Source: JAJPHU01 sp035553375 (GTDB lineage: Bacteria; Planctomycetota; Planctomycetia; Gemmatales; Gemmataceae). From it: 64,000 bases of DNA. The notes beneath the pieces were generated by a model. That model was not told where the DNA came from. It saw only the letters and a program-made list of their open reading frames with translations, and did no database searches. The DNA lies in assembly GCA_035553375.1 (NCBI GenBank), contig DATNCY010000015.1, positions 41,000-104,999 of the forward strand, read 5' to 3'. The translations under genes and the position numbers were made by a program. Numbering within the stretch: the first letter of the stretch is position 1; every line of letters starts with the position of its first letter. Positions 7,690 through 16,240 of the stretch are shown piece after piece.

Positions 7690-8295
7690 ATGGAGCGAGA
7701 TACCGCCTTGCAGGGTTTGAAGAGACGGTTGACCCGCCTGCTCGTCACGAAGATCACGGAAGCCGGACTTGCCCGCCACGTCGCCAAACTCATCGCCGAA
7801 GTAGCAGCCAGAGATCTTGAACAAGCGCTGGCGGAAGCAGCCTGCGACCTGCTGGCCAGCCCTCGATCGGAGTCACCAGCGCCGCCGCTGCCTGGATCCT
7901 GCGATGCGAAGAAGGCAAGGCCGGCAAAATGCGGCACGTCTGCGGAGCCAAAAACCATGGCCGAAGTCGCACCGGAAACCGTATTGACTGTGGCGCAGCT
8001 CGCCCAGGCCGTGGGGCCGCGCCGAGCCAACCGCCCCACAAACGTCGAGACGGCACGCGCCTGGATGTTACAGGGAATCCAGGGAGTGTTCCTGCACTCC
8101 TGGCTGGATCTGTGCGTCCGCAAGACCACCTGGGGCGACTATGTGAAGTTTCGCGCGGAAGTGGCCCGCGTAAAGGAAGCGGAACGGAAACGGCTTCGGG
8201 AAGTCGTGAAGGGACTCAGCCGCCGGGAAGAGAAGGCGCGAAAGAAACGAGCGGAAGACGCCAAGCGACGGCTCGAAGAGATGGGCCTGCGTTAA
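7690..8295 (+). CDS. Element hypothetical protein with charged C-terminal helix
   Basis: This 201-residue protein has a helical N-terminus (about 1-60), an alanine/proline-rich linker (60-90), a middle domain (about 95-150, TVLTVAQLAQAVGP...GVFLHSW) and a strongly charged, probably coiled-coil C-terminus rich in Lys, Arg and Glu. It closes the rightward operon and is followed by a strong terminator. No catalytic motif is visible and no family is recognised. The basic coiled coil would suit nucleic-acid or protein binding. Confidence 0.65.
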   Translation: MERDTALQGLKRRLTRLLVTKITEAGLARHVAKLIAEVAARDLEQALAEAACDLLASPRSESPAPPLPGSCDAKKARPAKCGTSAEPKTMAEVAPETVLTVAQLAQAVGPRRANRPTNVETARAWMLQGIQGVFLHSWLDLCVRKTTWGDYVKFRAEVARVKEAERKRLREVVKGLSRREEKARKKRAEDAKRRLEEMGLR

Positions 8296-8366
8296 TGGGT
8301 ATGCTGGACTCGACGGATGGAGTTGCTGTAGGATTGGTGTAGCTCTCTCCGGTCAGGAGAAGATCA

Positions 8367-8410
8367 GAGCCGGGTTTCTGGTAGGCAGGAACCCGGCTCC
8401 TTTTGTTGTT
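8367..8410 (+). terminator. Intrinsic terminator ending the rightward operon
   Basis: The 10-bp stem GAGCCGGGTT (8367-8376) / AACCCGGCTC (8390-8399) is followed by CTTTTGTTGTT. It lies between the convergent genes ending at 8295 (+) and 8426 (-). Confidence 0.8.
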
Positions 8411-8425
8411 CTCAGCAACATCATC

Positions 8426-8686
8426 TCAGGCGCCAGCCTCAACAGCCGCTCCGGTCGGAGCATTCAAGACGGTCACAATCTGAAAGATGTTTTGGGCATC
8501 CGCACGATGCCGCTTGCCACATCGCGAGCAGAGCGGAATAGGCGGAAGTGGCGGCTCCGGTTCTCCAGCCAGCCAATGAACGATCTCGATCTGCTGGATT
8601 TCGCCTGGACACTCACCCGGTTCATAGACGCCAAGTTGGTTTTTCAGGCAGTTCTCAAGGGCCTCAAGCCGTCTTTGAATGGCCAT
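8426..8686 (-). CDS. Small protein with a CxxC knuckle
   Basis: This 86-residue protein starts MAIQRRLEALENCLKNQLG, a short coiled coil, and has a later CSRCGKRH knuckle. The start at 8686 follows GAAGGAG and overlaps the end of the upstream gene by 23 bases, so translation is probably coupled. It is the last gene of the long leftward operon. A partner of the HTH protein upstream is likely from this overlap, but the function is unknown. Confidence 0.7.
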   Translation of the reverse strand: MAIQRRLEALENCLKNQLGVYEPGECPGEIQQIEIVHWLAGEPEPPLPPIPLCSRCGKRHRADAQNIFQIVTVLNAPTGAAVEAGA

Positions 8687-9068
8687 GTGCTTTCTCCTTC
8701 GTAAGCTTTCGCACCTGCTCTTCCAGTGCGGCCAAACGCGCGTCCGTCTCCTCAGACTCCCGCAGCTGGTCGCCCAGGCCCAGGATAGCGCGGGCGGCGC
8801 CGAGACGAAGCCGGTGGTCATCATCACGGAGCAAGTTCCGCAGAACAATCGAAGCCTCGGCCGCACCCTTACTCAGATGGCCGAGAGCGCGTTCAAGAAC
8901 ATCGGCGCGAGCCTGGCGGACCTTGGAGCGGAAGGCGAGATTCTTCAACCGGCGGTAAACCGTCACATCGGAAACGCCCGCTAACTTGGCCGTCGCTTCT
9001 ACGGATTTTCCACTGGCCAGGTGCGCGATAAGAACCGAGTCCGCATTATGTTTCGGTCCACCTGGCAT
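8664..9068 (-). CDS. HTH protein, possibly small-terminase-like
   Basis: This 134-residue protein has an N-terminal helix-turn-helix (about 14-45, SGKSVEATAKLAGVSDVTVYRRL), a helical middle (AEASIVLRNLLRDDDHRLRLGAARAILGLGD) and a C-terminal coiled coil. The layout, DNA-binding HTH plus oligomerising helices, resembles phage small-terminase-like proteins, but no large terminase is present. It could equally be a transcription factor. The ATG at 9068 is preferred to the one at 9074 because of its spacing from AGGGAG. Confidence 0.65.
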   Translation of the reverse strand: MPGGPKHNADSVLIAHLASGKSVEATAKLAGVSDVTVYRRLKNLAFRSKVRQARADVLERALGHLSKGAAEASIVLRNLLRDDDHRLRLGAARAILGLGDQLRESEETDARLAALEEQVRKLTKEKAHGHSKTA

Positions 9069-9162
9069 GACCATACTCCCTGTCGGCTGGTGACGGCTGG
9101 TGAAACTTCCCCACGGAAATCCATCGTAGCCCGTTCGGTTCTCCGCAAGAAAGCCTCTCTGC

Positions 9163-11178
9163 TTATCGCGTGCGGAACTGCCCGCGCTGATTCGCCCACT
9201 GTTGATGACGGAACGCCTCGATCTCGCTCTTCATGCGATGTTCCAGGCCGGCGATCAGTTGATTCAACTCGCCGCCTACCTTCCTCGCCACTTGATCGGT
9301 AAGGCTTTGTTGATCGAACTTGATTTGAATGTTGACATCGGCTTGCGCCTTGATGAGTTGCTGATTTAGCGCCTGCTCCCGCTTGTTCTGGTTCGTGTTG
9401 CCCATGATCTCGGCGATCATCTGGCCTGTCATTCCTTGCCCGGCGCGATCCGCGCCGATCTTCTGGAGTTGAGAACCGAACACGTCACTATGCTGCTGCA
9501 TGAAACCGATTTCCGCTTGATTCACCTGCATGCCGGCTTTGACCTTGCGGGAGATGCCCAACATGGTTCGCAGCTTGGCCGGATGCAACAACCCCATCGT
9601 CTCTTTCAAGCCTTGTTTGCGGCGCTGCTCGGCCTGAATCTGCGAATGGATCGTGCTGAGGTTCGCCTTGAGAACATCGCCCTGCTGCTGCTGAATCTGC
9701 CGGAGATTCTCTTCGCCAGCTTTGCGCAGTTCCAGCGCGCGAGTTTGGGAGGATAGAAGTTGCTCCTCGGCGGCTTTGCGTTTCTCCGTCGCGGCCGTGG
9801 CCAGGTCGTTGAGTCGAAGCATCTCTTCGACGGGAAGGTTCTGCTGATGCGCGTTGAGTACAGCGCCGCGAGCTTGCTTTTCCTCGGCGCTGGCCTGCTG
9901 AAATCGGCCTTGGTGGAAGCCGCGTTGCTTCTGCGCCTCGGCCAGCTGCGCGTCAATAACATCCTGACGCGATCTCCCCTCGGCACCGATGCGGAGCATG
10001 GATTCGCGTGTGCCGATCTGCCGAAAGAGGTCTTCCGTCTTGGCCTCGCGCGAGTAACCGAACTCGCCCCGGCTCCCCAGAATGGCCGCAGACCTTGCCG
10101 CCGCCCCTCCCGCCTGGAGTTGGAAGTCCGTCGTGCGCATCCGCAGTGACGCTTCCGCCTGCGCCCGAATACGCGCCCGGTCTAGTTCCAAGCCGCCTTG
10201 CCTGCCGACGAAAGTATTCTCATGCGAGGATTCGGTTCTGGCCTTCTCAATCGCTTGTCTGGCTTGGAAGTTGGCGAAATCTATGTCCTCACCGGATCTG
10301 CCGAGAGAAAACTTGAACTGCTCGAAGGTCATCCCCTGGCGGCGCGCCTCCTGCTGTTTTTTCAACTTGCTGTCAGGGGTGAACGCGCGAGTGAACTTGG
10401 CGAGCGGCGAATCATACTCCGGCTGGAGCCAGGATTGCGAGGGACCGCCTTGCTGAATGTATCGCTCGTAGTCTTCCTTCTTCGTACCCATGCCGCCGCG
10501 CCGATAGAACTCCTCTCCGGAGTATTGCCCGGTTCGCTTAAACAGGTGCGGCGCAAGCCCCCACAGATCGCGGGTGAAACTGGACTCTCGGCGTTCCTTC
10601 CCTTTCAGTCGCTCTTTGGCCGCTTGGTTCTCTTCCGCGCGGCCTGTCTCTGGGTTCTTCTGAAGACTCTCATAGTGCAGCTTGTTCGCGTGGGTTGCCG
10701 CCTTGACTGCCAGGGTGAAGGCCGACAGCGCCGCCGTCGCGGGTGCCAGCAACCCGCCGAAACCAGCCATGCCCGCGATGCCGCTGCCAAATGAGCCGAC
10801 TTGTCCGCCGATGTGTCCCGCTGCTTGGCGGAAGGCGCTCGGCCCTTGCGGAGTCAGCCGCAAGTTCTGCTGGCCAATCTGACTGTACGATGCGCCCTGC
10901 TTGGCAGCGACCGAAGAGAAGGCTTTCTCCGCTTGGCGTGCGCCAGCCGCGATGTCCGAGAACGCCTTGGTTCCGGCACTCCCCACAGAGCGGAAGCCGT
11001 CAATGAGTTTGGATAAACTGCCAGTCAGTTTGTCGATGCCGCCACTGGTCTTCGTGAGAACATCGTCCGCGTCACGTCCGAATTGCTTGGCGCTGGCCGA
11101 CAGGTTTTTGAAGGGTGCGTCACTGCCCGCTTTTAGTGTTGCACCAAGTCTCAAATTCAGGTCGCGGTCAGTGGACAT
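9163..11178 (-). CDS. Tail-tape-measure-like protein
   Basis: This 671-residue protein opens with a helical segment typical of tape-measure N-termini (FKNLSASAKQFGRDADDVLT, repeated Ser/Ala/Gly/Lys helices), then a hydrophobic Gly/Ala stretch (about 130-170, GIAGMAGFGGLLAPATAALS). Long charged and Gln-rich coiled coils follow to the end. In siphophages and myophages such a protein sets tail length and enters the host envelope. The start at 11178 (MSTDRDLNLR) follows a strong AAGGAGG and overlaps the upstream gene by 11 bases. No other tail or capsid gene is recognised nearby, which makes the assignment interesting but less certain; a coiled-coil envelope protein of other function remains possible. 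Confidence 0.65.
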   Translation of the reverse strand: MSTDRDLNLRLGATLKAGSDAPFKNLSASAKQFGRDADDVLTKTSGGIDKLTGSLSKLIDGFRSVGSAGTKAFSDIAAGARQAEKAFSSVAAKQGASYSQIGQQNLRLTPQGPSAFRQAAGHIGGQVGSFGSGIAGMAGFGGLLAPATAALSAFTLAVKAATHANKLHYESLQKNPETGRAEENQAAKERLKGKERRESSFTRDLWGLAPHLFKRTGQYSGEEFYRRGGMGTKKEDYERYIQQGGPSQSWLQPEYDSPLAKFTRAFTPDSKLKKQQEARRQGMTFEQFKFSLGRSGEDIDFANFQARQAIEKARTESSHENTFVGRQGGLELDRARIRAQAEASLRMRTTDFQLQAGGAAARSAAILGSRGEFGYSREAKTEDLFRQIGTRESMLRIGAEGRSRQDVIDAQLAEAQKQRGFHQGRFQQASAEEKQARGAVLNAHQQNLPVEEMLRLNDLATAATEKRKAAEEQLLSSQTRALELRKAGEENLRQIQQQQGDVLKANLSTIHSQIQAEQRRKQGLKETMGLLHPAKLRTMLGISRKVKAGMQVNQAEIGFMQQHSDVFGSQLQKIGADRAGQGMTGQMIAEIMGNTNQNKREQALNQQLIKAQADVNIQIKFDQQSLTDQVARKVGGELNQLIAGLEHRMKSEIEAFRHQQWANQRGQFRTR

Positions 11179-11536
11179 CGGGGGCCTCCTTCGTCGCTCG
11201 CTCATTCACGGTGTGGTATTTGGCCTGCGCTTGCTCCCAAAGGGATCGCAAGGTGAGAAACTTGCGTCGGGGACAACGCTCCCGGCCGGCGCTCCATGCC
11301 TCTAAAGCCTCTTCCATCGCGTGATCGAATCGGAGCCGTAATAGGTCTAGTTGGGGAGCCATTGCGTGCATGGCAGCAACGCATTCCTCGGCGCGCCGGA
11401 TGTCCTCAGGCGGAAGCGCTGCGCTGTCCAGCATCGGCCGGATGTTCAGGTAGCGTTCCATCAAGGACGTGCTATGTCGCATATGGGAGATGACTCGTTC
11501 CATCATCCGGATCGCTCGGCGCGTTTTGTTTCGCAT
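11168..11536 (-). CDS. Helical hypothetical protein upstream of the tape-measure-like gene
   Basis: This 122-residue, almost entirely helical protein starts MRNKTRRAIRMMERVISHMR. Its end overlaps the start of the tape-measure-like gene. In tailed phages this position is usually taken by tail-assembly chaperones, but neither the sequence nor a frameshift arrangement identifies it as one. The frame remains open to 11611; the start at 11536 is chosen for composition and a weak GGAAG upstream. Confidence 0.55.
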   Translation of the reverse strand: MRNKTRRAIRMMERVISHMRHSTSLMERYLNIRPMLDSAALPPEDIRRAEECVAAMHAMAPQLDLLRLRFDHAMEEALEAWSAGRERCPRRKFLTLRSLWEQAQAKYHTVNERATKEAPDVH

Positions 11537-11632
11537 GGATGGCTTCCAGCATTGAAAAAAATCCGGAGGCGGGGTGGCGTCGGGAAGTACGCAACCCACG
11601 CGCGGCCGCAAGCCCCGCTCGCCTCCGAAAAA

Positions 11633-12301
11633 TCACACCTTGCCGGCGGGAACCCAGACCCCGGATTCGGCTGGTAAGCCAAGTCCATTGAGCAAACCGT
11701 CGCCCAACAGAGCGCCACACTCACTCTCGGCTTGCAACAGTTCGGTTAAGACCGGAGACACCGCCGCAGCCAGTTCGGTAAGCAATTCCCGGCGCCGTTC
11801 CAGTGCCGCCTGTCGGCGCTGCTCCAATGCTTGCTGCCCAGCCGCCCGGATTTCGTCATCGAGAGCGGATTGCTCTCGCGTGAGATGCGGTTGGATTACC
11901 GCAATGGCGGCATCCGTTGCCTTTTTCTGGCCGGCCAGCACCGTCTCGCGGACGGCGATGGTCTCCATCTCGGCAGGCAGATCTTTGACGCTCAGCAACG
12001 CCGGATCGACCCGGCGCTGCTCAAGGGATGCCAGTTCCTTGCTGATCACGTCGAGCTTGGCTTGCATCTGGTTTTGCTGCTGCTGCAAATCCGTCAGCTT
12101 GGTCTTGTGCTGAGACTTGGCGAGTGCCACTGAGACGGCCTGCTGTATCTCGGCGCGGAGGGCCGCTTGCACATCGGGAAACCCGCCGCCCACTCGAAAG
12201 AGACACGAAGCGCTCAAGCGCGTACCGTCCGTATCGGCCTGCAAGCGAAAATCTCCGGGCATCTGACTACCCGGCTCGGTCGCTGTGATGTTCCAATCCA
12301 C
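11633..12301 (-). CDS. Coiled-coil hypothetical protein
   Basis: This 222-residue protein starts with GTG at 12301, preceded by AAGGAG. Residues 1-40 look beta-rich (ITATEPGSQMPGDFRLQADT), and residues 45-190 form long Gln/Glu/Ala-rich coiled coils (LQQQQNQMQAKLDVISKELA). It belongs to the leftward operon between the primase and tape-measure-like genes. No family is recognised. A structural or scaffold role is possible from the coiled coils and position. Confidence 0.6.
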   Translation of the reverse strand: MDWNITATEPGSQMPGDFRLQADTDGTRLSASCLFRVGGGFPDVQAALRAEIQQAVSVALAKSQHKTKLTDLQQQQNQMQAKLDVISKELASLEQRRVDPALLSVKDLPAEMETIAVRETVLAGQKKATDAAIAVIQPHLTREQSALDDEIRAAGQQALEQRRQAALERRRELLTELAAAVSPVLTELLQAESECGALLGDGLLNGLGLPAESGVWVPAGKV

Positions 12302-12336
12302 AAATCAACTCCTTAACATGTGTGAAAGTGAAAGCG

Positions 12337-12714
12337 TTAGCGCAGGCGTCGAACTACTCTGCTCGGTGCCCGTCCGAAAACCTCGGCGAAGTTGCTCCGG
12401 CTGTAACCGAGCGAGACCAACGCCGGTCGGTGTCGATCGAAATAAGCCACCGCCCGCGTGGTCTTCTCCGAGAAATCCATCTCGTCTTTCTTGGTCGGCG
12501 CCGGTACGTCATACCCCAGCGCTCGCAGGGCTTCATCTGGTTCTTGCACGCCGGCGTCGTCGGGATGAGACTGCATCCGCTCGGCGCTGACCTTGGCAAC
12601 GTGACGAAGTTGCTCCAAGGTCATTCCTTCAAGGATGCTCAGGTCGAATCCGAAAAGTCTGGCCAGTTGAACGGCCAACTCGGTCCGATCACTGCGGTCT
12701 GTATCTGCCGCCAT
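12337..12714 (-). CDS. Small hypothetical protein of the leftward operon
   Basis: This 125-residue, mixed helical protein starts MAADTDRSDRTELAVQLARL and contains LSILEGMTLEQLRHVAKVSA. The start at 12714 follows GAGGAG. The C-terminus is basic (APSRVVRRLR). No recognised domain. It lies in line with the genes on either side with short gaps, so it is co-transcribed with the replication gene upstream. Confidence 0.6.
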   Translation of the reverse strand: MAADTDRSDRTELAVQLARLFGFDLSILEGMTLEQLRHVAKVSAERMQSHPDDAGVQEPDEALRALGYDVPAPTKKDEMDFSEKTTRAVAYFDRHRPALVSLGYSRSNFAEVFGRAPSRVVRRLR

Positions 12715-12736
12715 CTTCGTGTACTCCTCATGGTGG

Positions 12737-12937
12737 TTAGAAACAGCGCCGGCGCATGGCCGGCGGCGTGAGGTTCGGATCGATGCCAGCAGGCAGCACA
12801 GTCTTGTCACCGCCACTGACGGCATCGAGTAACTTGTTGAGCGCCTCGGTCGCATCGCCAGCCTCAACGACTCGCCGCCACGGATCGCGCGGGTGAAGAC
12901 GAGACCAGCCAATCCAGAGGGTAGTTGTCGCGTTCAT
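12737..12937 (-). CDS. Small hypothetical protein
   Basis: This 66-residue protein, MNATTTLWIGWSRLHPRDPW..., starts at 12937 and overlaps the stop region of the upstream gene (12934) by four bases, which indicates translational coupling. The central segment (VVEAGDATEALNKLLDAV) is helical and resembles short peptides that accompany phage operons. No function can be assigned. Confidence 0.55.
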   Translation of the reverse strand: MNATTTLWIGWSRLHPRDPWRRVVEAGDATEALNKLLDAVSGGDKTVLPAGIDPNLTPPAMRRRCF

Positions 12938-13185
12938 CGTCCGCCCTCCGCTCTTCGCCGCTGTATGTGCGCCGTCGTCAGGCAGGCCGTCGCCTCGGCC
13001 AGACAACCGGCCACAGCCGCCAGCGTCCGCGCATCAATACCCGGTTCGTCCAGCCGGCGCCGCAGATATGACACCCGCTCTGCCAGGCGGTCAGCAATGC
13101 TCTGCGTGTCGCTGAGCGCACCCCAGTCAGCAGCGATCATGTCATCGCACTCATCGTCGGGACGGAACAATCGCAGTGCTGCCAT
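12934..13185 (-). CDS. Small hypothetical protein
   Basis: This 83-residue acidic/helical protein starts MAALRLFRPDDECDDMIAAD and continues with a predicted helical pair (SIADRLAERVSYLRRRLDEP and LAAVAGCLAEATACLTTAHI). It overlaps the next gene at 12937 by four bases and follows the gene ending at 13196 by 10 bases, so it is part of a tight operon. No recognised family. Confidence 0.6.
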   Translation of the reverse strand: MAALRLFRPDDECDDMIAADWGALSDTQSIADRLAERVSYLRRRLDEPGIDARTLAAVAGCLAEATACLTTAHIQRRRAEGGR

Positions 13186-13195
13186 CGAGAAAACC

Positions 13196-13450
13196 TCAAC
13201 ACTGAGGACACGTCTGGGAATCGCCCATGAAGAGGTTGACCAGCACTTGCGGCGTGGGCGGTCGCACGGCCTCTATGATGGTCGCCGAAGTTTCAGCCCA
13301 CGATTCGCGTCGGCAACACCGTCCATCCCGTTCATGCAAAATGATCAACTCGGAATACTGCCCTGGCTGCGCCTCCAGGAGCCAGCGGCGGAAGCGGGCC
13401 ATCTCCGTGGGTTGACGCCGGACAAGTTTCAAATGATCGAACTGGATCAT
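13196..13450 (-). CDS. Small hypothetical protein
   Basis: This 84-residue protein starts MIQFDHLKLVRRQPTEMARF at 13450, preceded by CAGGAG. It ends in a CPQC motif, a single knuckle that could contribute to metal binding in a dimer. It lies immediately downstream of the primase gene, whose stop at 13468 is 17 bases upstream of this start. Its function is unknown. Confidence 0.6.
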   Translation of the reverse strand: MIQFDHLKLVRRQPTEMARFRRWLLEAQPGQYSELIILHERDGRCCRRESWAETSATIIEAVRPPTPQVLVNLFMGDSQTCPQC

Positions 13451-13467
13451 GGGGTGACTCCTGTGCG

Positions 13468-15936
13468 TCAAGCCGCGTCCGTATCGAATGGGGTTCGCGT
13501 ACTCTCAGTGTCCTCGCCGGGGGCAATGTAGGCAGTGGGCGAAGGCGGCTCCCTCCCTTCGTTCGACAAGTTGACAAGTTCGACAAGTTCGGCCGTTGGT
13601 TCTGTCGAACTTGTCGAACTTGTCAACTTGTCGATGGGTACATTGAGTCGGAAAAAACGTGGGGTAGGTCCAGCTATTGGCTTTGGCCCTTTTGCCCACC
13701 GCCCAAGACCAGCCCTGACGAGATCGTCCAGGGCCTTCTCCGCTTCTTCGGAGTTGGGATACTTTCTCGGTCGATACCGATTCAGATCGCGTCCAGAAAT
13801 ACACGCCCCCCTTGCCTGGATTAGTTCGATCAAATCTCGCGTTGACGCTTCCGCGTGCGTCTCCGAAAGGATCCCGTAGACTCGCTCGGTTTCGTAGGCG
13901 AACCACTTCACAATCGAAGTGGCCGCCTTGATCGTCGCGGCAGTTACTTCCGCTATGGCATCACCAGGTAGCCGAGAAACGGTATGGATGACGAGCGCCA
14001 GCCTCGCCGCGTAGCCTTCCTGCTTGGCAAGGGCTGACTTCAAATCGCCTTGTGCTTCGTTTTGCGTAATGGCAAAGGCGTCGTAAAACTCGTTCCACAT
14101 CTTGGTTGCCGCTGTGGAAAGCGTAATCTCGTATGGATCCCCATTGTCTTTGGAGCCGAGCTTCAAAAGTTCGTCGATCAAGTTGCTGTATGCCGCCTCT
14201 GTGGCGGGATCGATATGCGTTGTAGGCCGGGCCTTGATCGAGGCAGGAGGCATGGCCAGCAGGAGACGTGCGGCCAGGCCGGAATCTCGATGCTCAGGGC
14301 TGAGGACTTGCCGTAAGATGCGGCCCTGGATAGTCCCGGTGATGCTAACGCCTGCCCTTGGCACAACGACCGAGCCTCGGCCGAGCCGATCGACGGAGAG
14401 AATACCGGCACGATGAAGTTCGAGCCACCCCGCGGCGTCCGAACAACCGCCCTGTTTGTAGCGCTTGAATCCCCCAAACCAATTGGCCAGCTCGTCGCGA
14501 GTCACTAGCAGGCCGCGAGGGTTCTCCGCGAGAATAGGGGCCAGTTTTTCCAGGGTGACATCGGAGCAAACGACCCGGCGACGTTTCGGTTCGCTCGGCT
14601 CGGTCGCGGACTTCCCAGCCTTGTACTCTCTTAATTCCTTGGAGAAGGTTTCGAGGTCTTTCTTGTGTTGAACGAAGTATTCCACGTCTTTGATTTTGAG
14701 ATGTTCGACCGCGAGATCGTAGGCGGGAGATTTGAGAGTACCTGAATCCGCTACAACAACGGTCCACAATACAGATGGCTCTCGCCATCCCTGCCATGGC
14801 GCGATTCTGCGCGTGTTGCCAATGCAGCTGGCCAGGGTTGCCAGTGCGGGGAGCGCTATCAATGCGGGATCGACGTTCAAGCTCTTGGCACCTTCTTCAA
14901 CGTACCTGCGGACGACGCCGGGCAGATGCTCAGTCGGGAAGGGGCGGTAGAGAGCAACGGGTTGACAAATCGACAAGTTCGATTTGCTGTCCGTGATCGT
15001 AGGCGTTTGCCCTCGGTGGATCGCACCGTTTTGATTTCGCTCCTCGTTCAACAGCCATCCTCTCGGCTTGCCGTAGTCTACTGTGTTCGCCTCGGCGCAT
15101 TTGTGCCGTAGTTCCCGCTCCGACCAGGGAGGGTCACAGCGCGGGTTGTAGTGCTGTGCGAGAATGGAATAACCGAACTCCGGCCCCAGGTCGAATCCCC
15201 AGACGATGACGCGAGCAGCATCCATCGTCTGGTTGTGACCTCCCTGTCCAGAGACAGCAGGCGGGATTCGGGCCAGGTACGCGATTGCCCGATCAACGAT
15301 GGACGATCCGCCTCCCGCTGTCACCGTGACAGTCCGGCTTGCCGCCGCCTTCTCGCCGTTCTGCTTTGCCCAGGCGATAAGCCAACCAGGCGCGTCCGCC
15401 GGCTCGCACTTGGAAGGATGTATCTCCCACCTGTACGATCCATTTTTGTTCCGGGAGGGCGGCGCGACAACTAGGCCGTCTCGCCCCCTCACGTCGATTG
15501 GTAGGCCATGATGATTGCGACGGTTGACGATGCCGCCCTCGGCCGGCCACTTGAAGTAGTAGTGCCTCCCTCCGCTTCCAGATCGCGCCGTTGGCGTGCG
15601 CGGCAATCCGCTGTACTTGCGGACTAATTCCGCAAGCGCTTCGATCCCCGCCTCTCCGTCTGGCCCAACCATCCACACGCCAGATTCAGGGCCGGTCCTC
15701 ACGCCGACGTTGGCCACTGGCCAGCGCCGCCACCAGCTGCGGATCGCGTCCGCGTTGGCGGTGGCGTCTTTCAGCCCCTTGGTGGTACGGGGGTGTTTTC
15801 CGTGCTGTTTGCAGTCGGCCTTCCCGCAGCTGCAGCGCTCGCCATCGACGTGATGCAGCGGCATGATGTGCCAGCCCAGGCAGGCCAGATTCAGGGCCGA
15901 AGTGGGGAGACTGCTTTCGTTGTTTTTCATCGCCAT
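13468..15936 (-). CDS. PrimPol-DUF3987 replication protein of the element
   Basis: This is an 822-residue protein. The N-terminal third matches bifunctional primase/polymerase (AEP) proteins: a Cys-rich segment (CSCGKADCKQHGKHP), WWRRWPVANVGVRTG, and a GSGGRHYYFKWP region. The middle and C-terminal part resembles DUF3987 helicase-like modules (LWTVVVADSGTLKSPA near the nucleotide-binding position, then RLLLAMPP). Such fusions replicate plasmids and integrated elements. The C-terminal linker (DKLTSSTSSTEP...) is encoded by a perfect 28-bp inverted repeat. Two starts (15936, 15930) have no strong ribosome-binding site; 15936 is chosen. It belongs to the leftward operon with the HTH genes upstream. 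Confidence 0.8.
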   Translation of the reverse strand: MAMKNNESSLPTSALNLACLGWHIMPLHHVDGERCSCGKADCKQHGKHPRTTKGLKDATANADAIRSWWRRWPVANVGVRTGPESGVWMVGPDGEAGIEALAELVRKYSGLPRTPTARSGSGGRHYYFKWPAEGGIVNRRNHHGLPIDVRGRDGLVVAPPSRNKNGSYRWEIHPSKCEPADAPGWLIAWAKQNGEKAAASRTVTVTAGGGSSIVDRAIAYLARIPPAVSGQGGHNQTMDAARVIVWGFDLGPEFGYSILAQHYNPRCDPPWSERELRHKCAEANTVDYGKPRGWLLNEERNQNGAIHRGQTPTITDSKSNLSICQPVALYRPFPTEHLPGVVRRYVEEGAKSLNVDPALIALPALATLASCIGNTRRIAPWQGWREPSVLWTVVVADSGTLKSPAYDLAVEHLKIKDVEYFVQHKKDLETFSKELREYKAGKSATEPSEPKRRRVVCSDVTLEKLAPILAENPRGLLVTRDELANWFGGFKRYKQGGCSDAAGWLELHRAGILSVDRLGRGSVVVPRAGVSITGTIQGRILRQVLSPEHRDSGLAARLLLAMPPASIKARPTTHIDPATEAAYSNLIDELLKLGSKDNGDPYEITLSTAATKMWNEFYDAFAITQNEAQGDLKSALAKQEGYAARLALVIHTVSRLPGDAIAEVTAATIKAATSIVKWFAYETERVYGILSETHAEASTRDLIELIQARGACISGRDLNRYRPRKYPNSEEAEKALDDLVRAGLGRWAKGPKPIAGPTPRFFRLNVPIDKLTSSTSSTEPTAELVELVNLSNEGREPPSPTAYIAPGEDTESTRTPFDTDAA
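13564..13633. repeat. Perfect 28-bp inverted repeat inside the replication gene
   Basis: Positions 13564-13591 (words GACAAGTT repeated three times) are exactly complementary to 13606-13633, with a 14-base loop. A related string (GTTGACAAATCGACAAGTTC) occurs at 14961-14980 in the same gene. This could be an iteron-like protein-binding site, a replication start or stop signal, or a hairpin in the mRNA. Confidence 0.85.
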
Positions 15937-16033
15937 GGCGCGTATGATGCTTTTGGGTGTTAGATTTGGGCCGGCCGGACTGGTGCGTTCGGTCGGCTCT
16001 TTTTTCGCGCCGGCCCAGCTCAAATTGGATCCA

Positions 16034-16240
16034 TCAAGTCTGCGGTTCGGCACCGTTCGCCGAACCGATCATGTATTCATCCAGATCGCAACGATCGAAC
16101 ACGACGCGCCCCGGCGACGGGTGCAGCGCCCGGAGCTTGCCGGCTTGTGCCAGACGGCGCAGAGTCCACCGGCTGAGCCGGGTGTATCGCTCAGCCTCGG
16201 CGTAGTCGAAATACTGGCGGTCGATGGTCGCTGAGTGCAT
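16034..16240 (-). CDS. Excisionase-like HTH protein (HTH_17 type)
   Basis: This 68-residue winged-HTH protein has the pattern FDYAEAERYTRLSRWTLRRL...GRVVFDRCDLDEYM, typical of MerR/Xis-like excisionase-family DNA-binding domains. The start at 16240 follows AAGGAGC. It is the last of three tandem HTH genes just upstream of the replication gene. Likely roles are recombination directionality factor for the integrase or regulator of the leftward operon. Confidence 0.8.
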   Translation of the reverse strand: MHSATIDRQYFDYAEAERYTRLSRWTLRRLAQAGKLRALHPSPGRVVFDRCDLDEYMIGSANGAEPQT

